Part shown: positions 12,116 to 24,845 of the stretch, one piece after another
How positions within the stretch are numbered: the first letter of the stretch is position 1
Layout: each line of letters starts with the position of its first letter
DNA from: Miscanthus floridulus
Taxonomy: Eukaryota > Streptophyta > Magnoliopsida > Poales > Poaceae
Length of the DNA: 64,000 nt
Direction of reading: 5' to 3'
NCBI RefSeq assembly: GCF_019320115.1
Contig: NC_089584.1
Span: forward strand, 57,904,852-57,968,851
Position numbers and translations under genes: made by a program
Notes under the pieces: model-generated
The model's input: only the letters and a program-made list of their open reading frames with translations
The model's database searches: none
Told to the model about the DNA's origin: nothing

Positions 12116-13118
12116 AGTCCTCCACCGACCTTGCCACTACCTACAAATACCCCTCCCTCACTATACACTATAAATAGTGGGTGTGGAGCTCTGTGGAGAA
12201 GTGCCCCCATTCAATTCCAAGCTCTCCAAGCTTCTCTTAGCTTTCTAGCTTAGGTTAGCTATAGAGTAGTAGTCTAGTAGTGGAGTAGAGCAAGAGTAGA
12301 GCTGCTCTCAGAGTCTAGAAGAGTCTTCTAGGTCTGGTATAGCTCCTTTGTAATTCTTTCATTTTAGCATTTACTTTATTCAGTATTTATTTAAGGACCT
12401 TATTCTAGTATTATTGCTTTGCTTTACTTTAAGTACTTAGCCATTAGTGTTCATCATTAGTGAGCTTAGGTGCTTGTTGTTTGGCATTAGTAGCATAGGT
12501 TATCCAATAATTAGTAGTCTTTTGTTACTACCGGTTTCACCATCTGGTTAGGGTGCTTTGATATCATTTCATCAAAGCTCAGATCGAAATAGTAAGCCTA
12601 TAGATTAAGCGTGGTTCTTAGGCTATAGATTACATGTGGATACGGCTAAGCCTCTGAATAGATTGTGGTAGGTGGCAAGTGGTGACAGCCATGTCCATCC
12701 TCTATATTCCACAACGATAGGTCTAGTTATTAAATCGTAGGGCTCATGGTGGACCTTATCTATTTAACACTCCTAGTTGGTAGGCGAGTTGTGCCCCGAC
12801 GTACTATAGTATTTCTCCTAGTCATTTGTTTACCTCAGTTACTAGAAAGATAAAATGATCGCTCTCCCACCTAGGTATCTCTAGGTAAGCTTGTTAGTAG
12901 TAGTAGTTAGTTTAGGAAGTTCACATTCACCATTCACTATCGTTCACCTACCAAGGATCAACCTTAGCCTTGCCTTAGCAAATCCTAGTCCAATTATAAA
13001 TTCTAGCCTTTCTGTGGGAAAAATATAAATTCGACACTCAGTACTTATCGAGCGAAGTGTTACGTGATAGTTCTGTGCGCTTGTTGAATCCTCCAATAGT
13101 CAATAAGAAATATCAATA
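12116..13118 (+). mobile_element. Truncated solo LTR inserted in the copia fragment (unit 1)
   Basis: This aligns with 27989-28998 of the complete solo LTR in unit 2. The first ~490 bp, together with about 95 bp of flanking reverse transcriptase code, are missing. A TATAAATA box is at 12169-12176. The 3' end (TATCAATA at 13118) is followed by GAGGC, the target duplication seen on both sides of the unit 2 copy. The deletion thus happened in unit 1 after the block was duplicated. Confidence 0.8.
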
Positions 13119-13950
13119 GAGGCATTCAAGGAAGAGATAAAGGGCACTTTCTAGATGAGCGACTTGGGCCTTCTCTCCTTCTACCTAGGGATCATGGTCC
13201 ACTAGGATAGCTCTGGCATCTCCATTCGCTAGACTGCCTATGCCAAGCGCATCATCGAGTTGGGTAGGCTCACCGGCTGCAACCTAGCCCACACTCTCAT
13301 GGAGGAGAGGCTGAAGCTGAACTGTGACAACACGGCAAAGGAGGTCAACACCACGCAGTACCAACACATTGTGGGTAGTCTTCGCTACCTCATCCACACC
13401 TGGCTAGACCTAGCATTCATCATTGGCTACGTCAGTCGATTCATGCAGCAACCTACTGATGGAGCATCTACAGGCTGTCAAGAGGATTCTCCGCTACATC
13501 GAGGGCACCTCCAACTACTGACTTGCACTACCTAAAGTGCACTGGCATGGAACACTTCATCAGGTACAGTGACAGCATCCCCAGCGACATCGACATAAGA
13601 TGGAGTACATCGCTGCCATAACCGCTTTGACTCAAGCTCTTTGGTTGGCTCAACTACTGAGCGATCTCCTAGGCAGAGACATAGAAGTAGTGGAGCTTAG
13701 GGTGGATAGCAAGGCCGCCTTGGCCTTGGCAAAGAACCCCATCTTCCATGAGCGCAGCAAGCATATCCACATCAAGTACCAATTTATCAGGAGCTGCTTG
13801 GATGAGGGGAGCATCAAGGCTGGCTACATCGACACCTAGGACCAGCTCGCCGACTTCCTCACCAAGTCCCTTAGGTGGGACAAGTTCCAGGACCTTTGCG
13901 CCAGGATTGGGATGGTTCAAATTCTCGAGAAGGGGCCACACAAGACTTAG
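13119..13950 (+). pseudogene. Ty1-copia C-terminal RT and RNase H fragment (unit 1)
   Basis: This continues the same copia pol after the solo LTR: the end of RT (FYLGIMVH at about 13180, MEERLKLN near 13300, HIVGSLRYL near 13370) and the RNase H end (ALAKNPIFHERSKHI near 13725), finishing at a TAG at 13948-13950. In-frame stops at the FYLGIMVH segment, a frameshift near 13460 and a deletion of about 110 bp near 13590 make it nonfunctional. That deletion removes the [10 protein letters not shown] region kept in unit 2. A polypurine tract (TTAGGGGGAGAA) follows directly. Confidence 0.85.
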
Positions 13951-13958
13951 GGGGAGAA

Positions 13959-14199
13959 TGAAAGCATAAGTCTTGTTGTTATCTATCTAGGATGCTTACC
14001 ATAGGAGTAGTTGGCGCATATGTTAGCACCCTTATCATCTATCTTATCCTAGTTTAGCATCTACTTTAGTAGTTGGAATATGTTGTAGCTTTCTTAAGTT
14101 ACAAGCATGCTGCTCTATATGTATCCTCAACCTGGCATGGTTTGTGGCAAGGCTAATGAAATAGAAATCTAGCCCCAAACCTATGTTTTGTCTCCAACA
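13959..14199 (+). mobile_element. Probable copia 3' LTR (unit 1)
   Basis: Starts TGAAAGCATAAG right after the copia polypurine tract and is read here as ending CCAACA, 241 bp later. The equivalent position in the intact-ended relative at 45557-51426 is also polypurine tract then LTR. No matching 5' LTR lies in the unit, so the exact 3' end is uncertain. The unit 2 copy is 29934-30174. Confidence 0.5.
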
Positions 14200-14914
14200 T
14201 GTTAGGACTTGGGGACTCGGGTGTCGGTCAGGCCTCCGGCCAGTGGGAAGGCGGTCCTAGGGGCTCGCTTGGGAGTCACTTGGTCTATTGGGCCACATCA
14301 ACCGTCATAGCTGTTTAGCCACATGGTCACGCACTCATCGAGTCGTTGTTCGAGTGCACGAGTAGAGTGGGGCTCCCCTGTGTTGCCATCAAGGTGCTCA
14401 GGTGAGCCGCCACCTTGCTGTCCAAGGGGCGCCCAATCATCCATTCATTCGAGCAAGTACCCTCCAAGCCATCGGTGACCAGGGCCCAGATCTAGCCAAT
14501 AATACCTCCGCCTACCTCGATCTACTCTGTACCAATCTAGCCACCACAAATGAAGGTGTAGGGTTTAGAGGAGGAAGAACGACACGAGAGGGAGAAGGCG
14601 GATGAAGGGAAGCCAATGCGCTACGATGGGCGGAGGTGGGGCAACTACCTGGGCGGAGAGTGAGATGTGAGAGCGTAGGGCCCATCTGTCGGCGCTGTTC
14701 GCTAGAGCGGGAGGGATGATGAGGGCATGACACCTATGGATATGCTTAAAGACAAGGTGAGCCCATTCCTATGTTTGCATAATGATAAATCTAAGAATTG
14801 GTTGCTACCCAATAGTGGTATTTCAAATATTCTCATGAACAATGGTGATGATGATAGAGATTGGATATACCATGAACAAGACCAAGCTCAAAGTGCAAGT
14901 CCATCAAACTTGTA
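14200..14914. repeat. Unassigned block shared by both units
   Basis: About 715 bp of moderately GC-rich sequence, repeated at 30175-30877 with an internal length difference. ORFs at 14402 and 14727 are short and show no recognisable domain. Its right edge at about 14914 is where the two units stop resembling each other. Here the sequence passes into Tekay-like integrase, whereas the unit 2 copy passes into an Athila-like LTR. Confidence 0.6.
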
Positions 14915-16221
14915 GTACCGAAGGACAAAGAGCTTAGAAACCAAATCTTAGAAGAAGCTCACTCATCCAAGTTATCTATCCACCTGCGAAGTAGCAAAAT
15001 GTATCAAGATTTGAAATCTTGCTTTTGGTGGACCAAGATGAAGAAAGAAATAGTAGCTTATGTTGCAAGGTGCGATAATTGTTGTAGAGTCAAAGAAATT
15101 CACTTGAAGCCTGCTGGACTCCTTCAACCATTGTCTATACCAGGATGGAAATGGGAAGAGATTAGTATGGATTTTATTGTTGGACTTCCCCCTACCCAAA
15201 AGAATTTTAATTCCATATGGGTAATAGTGGATCATTTAACGAAGTCTGCTCATTTCATACCAGTTAGAATTGAACTATCAACCAAGCGACTATGCTGAAT
15301 TATATTTTAATCAGATAGTACGTCTCCATGGTGTTCCTAGAATCATTGTATCTGACAGAGGACCTTAGTTCACCGCTCATTTTTGGAAACATTTGCACAA
15401 GATGTTAGGTACCAACTTAGTATGAAGTTCTGCTTATCATCCCGGACAGACGGAGCAGGGTGAATCAAATATTAGAAGACATGTTAAGAGCTTGTGTCAT
15501 ATCATCCAAAGGTTCATGGGATAAGTGGTTATCCTTGGCTGAATTTTCCTATAATAATAGTTATCAAGAAAGCATCAAGATGGCTCCAGTTTGAAGCATT
15601 GTATGGTCGCAAGTGTAGAACTTCTTTGAACTAGGTTGAATCTGGAGAAAGGAGATACTACAGCATTGATTTCATCGAATAGGCTGAACAACAAGTCCAT
15701 ACTATCTAGAAACATATGGAAGCCGCTCAAGCTAGGCAGAAAAGCTACGCGGATAAAAGAAGGAAGCCCATTGAGTTCAAAGTGGGTGATCACTGTTTAT
15801 CTGAAAGTATCACCGATGAAAGGTGTGCAGCGATTTAGAGTAAAGAGGAAGCTTGCGCCTAGGTATGTAGGCCCATATCCGATCATAGAGAAGAGTGGGA
15901 ATGTAGCTTACAAGATAGAGTTACCTTATGAGATGAGAGCTATCTTTAATTGAAGAAATGTCTCCGTGTTCCCGAAGAAAGAATTTCACTTAGAAATATC
16001 AAGTTGAAATTAGATCTATCCTTTAAAGAAAGGCTAGTGCAGGTTATTGATATAAGAGAGAGAGTAATCCAGAACTGTGTGGTCAAGTTTTACAAGGTTA
16101 TGTGGAGTAACTAGGGTAGTGAGAGTGATGCAACGTGGGAACGGGAAGATTATCTGAAGGATGTATACCCTACCTTTTATTCAAAATGGTACGCTTTTCA
16201 AATCTCAAGGTGAGATTTTTA
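14915..16221 (+). pseudogene. Tekay/Del-like Ty3 integrase and chromodomain, decayed
   Basis: The frame from about 14912 encodes the integrase zinc-binding module (His pair near 14960-14985, then CDNCCRVK near 15070-15095) and the start of the catalytic core (WKWEEISMDFIVGLP near 15148-15190, with the first catalytic Asp). A frame change follows at about 15296. Degenerate core sequence continues (SDRG near 15350) with a deletion at the expected third acidic residue (near 15450). From 15636 on there is a C-terminal stretch resembling the GPY/F region (KLAPRYVGPYPIIEK near 15850). Around 16100-16190 comes a chromodomain-like DATWERED motif. This order fits chromovirus pol; the Tekay/Del assignment is from motif similarity and LTR form. 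Confidence 0.8.
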
Positions 16222-16235
16222 TAATGGGGGAGGGC
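16222..16235 (+). other. Polypurine tract of the Tekay/Del-like element
   Basis: TAATGGGGGAGGGC lies immediately before the LTR terminus (TATAACACCC) at 16236. It fixes the orientation: pol and this LTR belong together as the 3' half of one plus-strand element. Confidence 0.7.
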
Positions 16236-17561
16236 TATAACACCCTAGGTGTTAGGCTTGCATGATTGCACTTGCATTTCATAAACATGAGCATCATTCA
16301 TCCATGCATGAGCTTTGATTGTTTGGAACATGCTTTTGAAACATTGCAACATATGTTTATATTCCATGTGTGTTTGTTTTATGAAATGGATAGTGCGCAA
16401 CACTCAAGTGCAACATGTTCAACTCACTCTTGAAACATGTCACTTACTTTAGTGAAACATGGTTAGTTAGTAATATGCAACAAACTCATGAAACATATGA
16501 AACATGGCTTTGAAACAAAAGGAGCAATTCACTTGTTTTCCCTTATTTCAATGCATGTGATGCTTGATTTTGGTATGATCAATGTGTGGTGTGGTTAATT
16601 ATCACCTGAAACACCTTAACTACACTTAAAGTACATAGTGGAGCATTGTTCATGTTAACTAAATTGACTAATTATGCCCCTAAGTGAGGTTTGACCAAAT
16701 TGGAAACCCTAGAACCAATTTGTTTGACCTTTTAAAAAGTGTTACTTAGAAGCTTTGCATGTCTGAGCAACCTAAAGCAAAGTTGTAGCAAATCATATAT
16801 GGAACAAACTTTGTTTAGAGGTCAAGTCATGAAAATGTGTGGAACAGTCCCAAACATGGCCCACAAGTCAGATTTGGGTGCTGATTCAGCACTTAGAATT
16901 TTTGTAAGTCATTAACCGATTTTCAAGTTTGTTTAGCTCACATTTGGGATGATTTTACTCCTCAACCATTGAGAATTGGAACATGATCCTTTCATGGAAG
17001 TTGTAGATGGTATATAGGGATTCAATTGTTGTTTAGATTGTTTTCGCTAATGATCAACGGATTAGGAGTTTTATCGTCGCCAAAACTCGCTGTCAGTCCG
17101 CCGAATGGAGTCCTGATGGCGTTTGGCTTTAGGCCATCATGGCCGATTGGCGTCAGGCCAAACTTGCCAAGTGGTGGCCATACACCGGCACTGTCCCTGC
17201 TTGTCAGGCTGTTGCTACCACAATGATGCCACGCGCCCGCTGGCTCGCTTACTTGCTTCGCCGTGTCCATTTTGCCTCGCTAGTCACTCTGAAGCACAGC
17301 GCCGCGCCTTCGCCATTGCTGCCGATCGTGTCGTCATCGCGCAGCTCCTCTGCTGGTCAGCCGCTGAGCTCCTCTGCTGGTCAGTGACTGTGGAATAGAA
17401 AGATAGTTCATTTTTGTTCAGTTTTGAATGCAACTTTGTAAAATTTATATCTCTAGTTTGGTGAATCCAAATTAGGTGGTTCCAATTTTGTTAGGATCTT
17501 TATGAACTATAGTATTTAGGAAAAATATAACATAAACACTTGTAGTAAAGGTTCTAGAGAC
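16236..17561 (+). mobile_element. Tekay/Del-like 3' LTR, truncated (start of unit 2)
   Basis: The LTR begins with the near-palindromic TATAACACCCTAGGTGTTA and matches the reverse complement of 5079-5785 and the forward copy at 1-610. Near 17556-17563 it breaks off and passes directly into the inverted copy. Compared with unit 1 it lacks about 1.69 kb (610-2297), which includes the palindrome centre. Long palindromes are often trimmed at the centre, so this is the expected kind of stabilising deletion (inference). Confidence 0.8.
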
Positions 17562-20500
17562 TTAAAACATAGGAGACTTAAAATGCTCCGGGGCTTGCCT
17601 TTCAGAAAAGATGAAGGTTGGTGATCGGGACAATCAAGAACTTCTTTGCTGGCTCCTTCCTCTGGAGCATGCGCCTCCTGCTCCTAAGCTTGCTGCTGCT
17701 CCTCTGGAAGTACTTGCTCGAATTCTAGAAGCATGACTCCCTCCGGAACACCTATTGCATGCATATGCATAGTATAAGAATCATGCATGCATAAGAGATG
17801 GAAGGTGATGATGAAATGTACAGCCATGTAAAGATGGATGTATGAAAGACACGATGATACAAGATTACATCTATTTTACCGAGTAGGTGCATATCTCTTT
17901 TAGAAAACAAGAACTACACTACTCACCAAGCTCTAACAACCTAAGATAAAGTTGTTCGTCTTCAGTAAGAGGTCTAGCACCTTGCAACTAGCAATTTATC
18001 TTAATTAGCCTAGCATCTAAATTGTCACATCAACTCATATATAGCAAACAAGTTATTCACTGCAATGACAGTTTTCATGTTGTAAACAACAGCAGCTAGT
18101 TTTATCCATAACTGGAGTTGTACTAATCCAAAATACATGCAACAAGACAATCTAGAAAGCTTATAAAATTATCTAAATCTTTCATTCAATCAACAAAGTC
18201 TAATTCAAACGCAAACTAGGTCAAGCAGACTGATCTTACAAAACTATCTATGGATTCCAGAGAGTAGGCAGTTGGGAATGTTGACTTCCAACTGATATAA
18301 CTCTCACACTACTAGGCCAAATGCCTTGAAATTTTGACACAAACTATATAAACAAGTTCTCTACAACTTTGTTATTGACCAAATTCACAGCAAATATCAA
18401 GTTCACCAGTTAATTTGCTTAACTCTAAAATCTAGTCTAGAAAGTCACTATAAATGAATTATAGTGAAAAAAAATATTTCATTACATACAAGAATAACAC
18501 CATGAGTACTACCAATGTTACCAATAGTTAACATATATCAAATGAACACTAAAAAACATAGTGGCCATTCCTAAATAAATTATTTTCATGCCTTTATTAA
18601 TTTATTTAGATAATTAGGTTAAATAATAAACACATATCCAAAGTGTACAAAAAATTCCACAAACATTACAATAGCTTATACATATCTCCAATAGGCTGCT
18701 GTATAAATTTCACATTATTTTAACAAGTATAACATCCTACACAAAAATAACAAGCCAGTAGGGCTTAAAATAGCATAAATAGGAAACCATAGTGAAAATT
18801 GTCAAGCAACAGATTTTAGATTTTATATTTTTCTTAGCATCCTTAAGATACCAGGACTAAACTCCAATAAATTTCATGAGCATGGGATTCTTATAATAAT
18901 TAGTAAAATTCACACAAGGATCATCTAATCATAAAAGGGAAATTAATAACTCAAAAACTATTCAAGCACTAACTCTCAAATTTTTACTAGAGCTTTTAAT
19001 CATTAAGAACAACTCACCATACAAATTTCATAATTTTTGGAGCACTAGAACTTTAGATATGAATTAAACAAATTTGCATTCATTTAAAAACACATTTTAA
19101 GTTGCAATTTAATTCTTCTAGAAACTTTACTACAAGTGTTCATGTTATATTTTTCCTAAATACTACACTTCATAAAGATAGTAACAAAATTGGAACCACC
19201 TAATTTGGATTCACCAAACTAGAGATATAAATTTTACAAAGTTACATTCAAAACTGAACAAAAATGAACTATCTTTCTATTCCACAGTCACTGACAGCCA
19301 GGGTCCACCGGCTCAGCCGGGCCCGCATGTCATCGGCACCAAAATAGAGCACGGCGTGGAATCAGCGCTATCTCATCGGCGGTGACTCCTCCGGTGAAAC
19401 CGCCCCCACCAGGTGTTCACCTCACTCTCCCACATCGATTCATACCGGTGGTTAGCATAGAGTCGCACGAATGGTGGCTCATCGCCGGCCATGGAAGCAC
19501 GCGGCGTGGCATGGCGGTGCATCGGCCATCTCCGGCCACCTGCTAGACCAGGCAAGAGGCTCTATAGCATCACAGGTGCTCATGCGAAATATCTATGCTA
19601 CTCTAGGGTTAGGAAATGCTCAAGGAACCCCTAGGCCACGGAGAGGTCCGCGTGGCGACAGAGCTCACTTTGGCGAGACTCACACACCAGCGACGTTTGA
19701 GTAGTCGCAGGTTAGGAGTGGCAGGGTTAGAGCAACTACAAGGCATGGGGAAGACAATGTGGAGGAAAGAGAGCATGGAATAGCGCTGATCAGCAAGGTC
19801 CACTGAGAGCTCACGCCTCGGTGAGGTGACAGGCATGGCGGTGGTAACAGGATTAGCCACTAGGCCCTCACCTAGGCCACGAACAAGACTACTGAAGGAC
19901 TCGAGCGAGTAGAGCAGTGCAAGGCGCTACTACATGCAGCGAGTAATTGCTCAGCGACTGACCAGTAGAGGAGCTGTGCGATGGCGACGCGATCGGCAGC
20001 AATGGCAGAGGCCGTGGCGCTGTGCTTTAGAGCGACATGGCGAGACGAAATGGACACAACGAAGCTAGTAAGCGAGCCAGCGGGCGTGTGGCATCATCGT
20101 GGTAGCAACAGCCTGACGAGCGAGGGCAGCGTTGACATACGTCTGCCACTTGGTGAGTTCGACCTGATGCCGGTCGGCCATGACGGCTTGAAGCCGAACA
20201 GCATCAGGACTCCATTCGGCCGACTGACAACGAGTTTTGGCGACGATAAAACTCCTAATCCGTTGATCATTTGCAAAAACAATCTAAACAACAATTGAAG
20301 CCCTATATACCATCTACAACTTCCATTAAAGGATCATGTTCCAATTCTCAATGGTTGAGAAGTAAAATCATCCCAAATGTGAGCCAAACAAACTGAAAAT
20401 CGATTAATGACTTGGAAAAATTCTAAGTGCTGAATCAGCACCCAAATCTGACTTGTGGGCCATGTGTTGGGACTGTTCCACACATTTTCATGACTCGACC

Positions 20501-21084
20501 TCTAAACAAAGTTTGTTCCACATATAATTTGCTACAACTTTGCTTTAGGTTTCTTAGACATATAAAGCTTCTAACTAACACTTTTTAAAAGGTCAAACAA
20601 ATTGGTTCTAGGGTTTCCAATTTAGTCAAACCTCACTTATGGGCATAATTAGTCAATTTAGTTAACATTAATAGTGCTCCACTATGTACCCTAAGTGTAG
20701 TTAAGGTGTTTTAGGTGATAATTAACCAGACCACACATTGATCATACCAAAATCAAGCATCACATGCATTGAAACAAGGGAAAACAAGTGAATTGCTCCT
20801 TTTGTTTCAAAGCCATGTTTCATATGTTTCATAAGTTTGTTGCATAGTACTAACTAACCATGTTTCACTAAAGTAAGTGACATGTTTCAAGAGTGAGTTG
20901 AACATGTTGTACTTGAGTGTTGCGCACTATCCATTTCATAAAACAAACACACATGGAATATAAACATATGTTGCAATGTTTCAAAAGCATGTTCCAAACA
21001 ATCAAAGCTCATGCATGGATAAATGATGCTCATGTTTATGAAATGCAAGTGCAATTATGCAAGCCTAACACCTAGGGTGTTACA
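17562..21084 (-). mobile_element. Tekay/Del-like long LTR, inverted copy (unit 2)
   Basis: Colinear with 2296-5785 of unit 1 along its whole length, including the 661-bp segment missing from the forward arms. On the minus strand it starts at 21084 with TGTAACACCC. The adjoining sequence to the right is the same Athila-like gag region as in unit 1, proving that this junction is older than the duplication. ORFs inside are not supported as genes. Confidence 0.8.
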
Positions 21085-22575
21085 ATAAATAAGAGAATGG
21101 ATAGCTTTGCTTCTATCATTAGGAACCAGCATAACTTTAATAAAATAGTAGAATCACAAATAGCTCAGCTAGCAGCTACTATTCCTTCACCCGATAAAGG
21201 TAAGATTTCTAGGCAACCGAAACATCTAGAAACTGTAAATCTTGTCGATATTCACAATGCTGCATACTACTGTATATAACCATTGACAGGAAGGTGGATA
21301 GATTACACCTTGCCTAAGAAGAAGAGCGATCTAGGGAGACTTGTCATCCCCATCGCTATTGGACCTCACATTTTTCAAGAAGCTAGTCTGTGACTTTGGA
21401 GCAAGTGTCAACATTCTACCTAAGGTAATTTATGAGAAAATTAATGGAGTCACTTTGTTGTACATAAATATGCATTTAAAGCTTACAAATCAGTCACTTT
21501 GCTACCCCAAGGGAGTTCTTGAAGATGCCATTGTTCGAGTGTGACAATCATATGTTCTCATAGACTTTGTGGTTTTGGAAACAGGTGAAGATGTAAGGGC
21601 ACCCATTATTTTGGGCCGACCTTTCCTAGCCACCACAAAAGCCATCAGCTACGCAGACAGTGCTAAGATCTGCTTGACAATCAAAGATAGGAAGGAAAAG
21701 TTTTCTTTCAATAACCGCATCTTGTGATCTCCCAGACATCCATAGATGCCATACCTGCCCAAAGAGATAATAGTAACCAAGAAGAAGAAGAATAAGAGAA
21801 CGAGGAAGAACAAGGCTAGGTAGCCTCAAGAAGAATCAATTAACATGATCAACACACTTCAATCAGAGTACGACCACCTCCTCGCTTCACCATTCCTTGC
21901 TAAGAAGGATGATCCATGAGTACCCACGATCGAGTGTACCATTGGACAAAGAATGTTCCACTAGACCTTCAACGGCATTGGATTGGGTGTTAATATAATG
22001 TCCAAGGTAACATATGAATACTTATTTAGTGATGAACCTTTGTTCCCTACATATATGCAATTGCAGATGGCGGACCCAATTAATCTGATTTTTGAAAGGA
22101 ATAGCAATAGATGTCATGGTAAGAATACACGATCAATTTGCCCCTATCAATTTCATGGTTCTAGACATAGGTGCAGAAGAAGATGATATGCCAATCATCT
22201 TTATAAGATCATTCCTCAACACTACTAACACAAATCATCTACGTCGGATCGAGACAAATCCACTTCAAATTCCCTAGAGAGAAGGTATGCTGTTATTTTA
22301 ATAGTTATACCACTTATGAGCAGCCGAAGAAGTCCCGCTCTAGGAGGAGACGTCAATCATCTCGAAACCACAAGAATCAATCCCTAAAGAAAAGTCAGGA
22401 GGAAGATGAGGAACCTAAGGAAGTTGTAAAAGATGAACCTACTCTGCCTAAGTCAAGTCTAGAGACCAAGAAGGTATGCAAAGAGAAGGTGCCATCACCA
22501 TTAGAGACACCGTCACAAGATGTGCAGCCATCTGGGTCTCCATCATTGAGACTAGATGATGCACCCAAAGAGTGA
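21085..22575 (+). pseudogene. Athila-like Ty3 gag-C/protease region, decayed (unit 2)
   Basis: Better preserved than the unit 1 copy. The frame at 21097-21279 (60 codons) ends in the NLVDIHNAAYY motif. The first protease-like module is at 21341-21544, with CDFGASVN where the catalytic triplet would be D-S/T-G, and continues in another frame to LGRPFL at about 21615. The second module starts near 21980 (GVNIMSKVTYEYL) and ends near 22277. A basic Arg-rich stretch and an acidic tail follow, to the stop near 22573. The Asp-Phe-Gly triplet and the multiple frame breaks argue against activity. Confidence 0.78.
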
Positions 22576-24845
22576 AGAACTTTTCTCCAGCCAAGTCCTA
22601 TCCGGAGGACTTAAAAATCTAAACCCTAGCCATCAGGTAACATCGGTAGTTTTCCATATTTACTTTTTAGTATTACATGAATTACTTTTCACTTTAGCAT
22701 ATTCATTTTTCTACATTAGCGGTGCATTTAGAAAAGTAAAATAAAAGTTTCATTATTGTATATCATCTTCACATTATAAAAATCCTCAGCCCCACCTGAG
22801 TAATTTTATGGTGTGTAAACACCCATGGGAATATTCATTGTGGTGGAATAAAATATATATATATCATGCATGCATATTTTTTCTACATTATATAAATAAG
22901 AAAATCCAAAAAATATTAAATAGACATCTTGCTAGAACTTTGCCAATTAGGAAATCTATCTAAACCCCTAAGGATAACCAATCTCTGAATGACTGACTGC
23001 TAACCCCTTACCATAATCTATGCCACGAGTTTTGGTGTTTTTGTTGGAGTAGTTTGCAGGATGATCAAGAGTAAAGCCATCTATCTGAAGTACATTTTCC
23101 CAAACTATCACAACACTCGTTGCATAAGGAACCATACTTCTAGACGGATGAGAAAGACTTTTGCTGGAAGACTCAGTCTAAGGAAGATCACGATAACATT
23201 CAGCTTGGGGGAAAGGCATCCCCCATATATCGAGCTAAGTATTTCTTTCCCTTTGTTCTATTATTTCTATGTCATAAAAAGATGCATAACAAACTAAAAG
23301 CAAAATAAAAGTTTATATTTGTATTTATCTTATATATAATAGTAAGGTTGGATCTTAAAAATGAAAAGCAAAATAAAAAGTGTGTGTCTAGTTTTCTATT
23401 TTTAGGAGCTAAATAAATGAACTCTAAGGATAATCTCTTGCGATGGAAATGGTGAATGGTTGTTCTGTTGTAATTCCTTTCAACTACCTAGTTTTTGGCC
23501 TTGAATTCTCCTAAGTTTTGGATATGACTGTTTTGATATAAAAATTTACTCTGAACTTAAAACTCGTGAGTAGCATATGCTTGATCTAAGTCTAGGTAAT
23601 TGACGGAAACGATATGAGAAGGTCTGAGATGTTGTTTGTCTTGTTCCAAGTGACACTGAAGTTCTAGAGATTTATCTTTTGAAAAAGATAAAAATGTTAC
23701 ATGATGAGCTCCTGTATAACAAAGCTTGAATTCCTACTAGAGCCATATATGATATTTAGACTAGGAAAACTTCCACATATATGCTGCTTGTTTTGCATTG
23801 ACTTTAGTCAAGCTTTGTTGATCTTTATGAGAGGTTTGTCATGCTCTTAAAATCAAGATCACATACACACCATCCAAATATTCACTACTCCTACACTGGG
23901 GATAGGCGCAACAACATGCTATTCCATTTAGATCCACCCAAAAATGTTTTACTCCTACACTGGTAGTACACACCAAAACTATTCTTGACAGGATATCCAC
24001 CAAAATAAATGCTCCAAGTTCTTGTTGCTATCTCTCAAAAGTTTTGTTGAAGAAATGAGACATGGTGCTATGCAAACATTATTCATAAAAAAAGAGAAAA
24101 AAAAGAGATGAGAAAAAATGAGCAAGTGTCCGAATTATTAAAACAATGGGTACTTAAATGCCCGCCTAAAAAAGAGAGTTGAATAAGGTAGCCTATGTTT
24201 TCTTGCAAAGTTGTTTCCAAGTTTTAAAAGAGGGATATGTTTTCAAGGAGCATAGTAGAAATAGGTTAGTCACCATATATATCCACCACATACATCCACA
24301 CACATGCACATTTTAATCTGATTGTATGACTCAACTCTCTTTGGATCTGAGGTTTGACTTTACAATATATGTATTGTAAGTATGCTCTTTTATGCTTTCT
24401 CCATTCCTATGAGCTCCACATAAGCCTTAGTTGTAGAAAGAGAAAGGCATAACATCACTATTGCCTTGGTGAGGATCCACAAATACCACATATATTGAGA
24501 GACTTGAGAGTGTCTTACAAAGGAAGCTCTATGATTTATTTTGAAAATCTATAAAAACTCTAGAATAATGGTTGAACAAAGTACTTAAGACATAGTGCTT
24601 GACTTGATCGTTCTATCTTTCAATTGCTCAAGATCCAAGTGAAGGTCAAAATCCCCATGGTTGAAGGTAATATGGGTGAGTTTGAAAGTCACATCGGTTT
24701 ATTCTAATCCGGAGCAGAATTCTTGTTTGAACGCGTGTGTACTTTTGAGGAGTTGCATCAATGTTTTCCAAATCCTTAAACTCCTGATCCATTTACTAAG
24801 TTTAGCTTTGCTAAGGGACTAGCAAAGGGTAAGCTTGGGGGAGTT
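22576..24845 (+). other. Noncoding 3' region with polypurine tract (unit 2)
   Basis: Copy of 7246-9558. It ends with AGCTTGGGGGAGTT directly before the LTR at 24846. I see no gene in it. Confidence 0.7.

Noticed and set aside
15575..15793. 72-codon minus-strand frame
   Set aside because: Antisense to decayed Tekay-like integrase sequence with recognisable downstream motifs on the plus strand.
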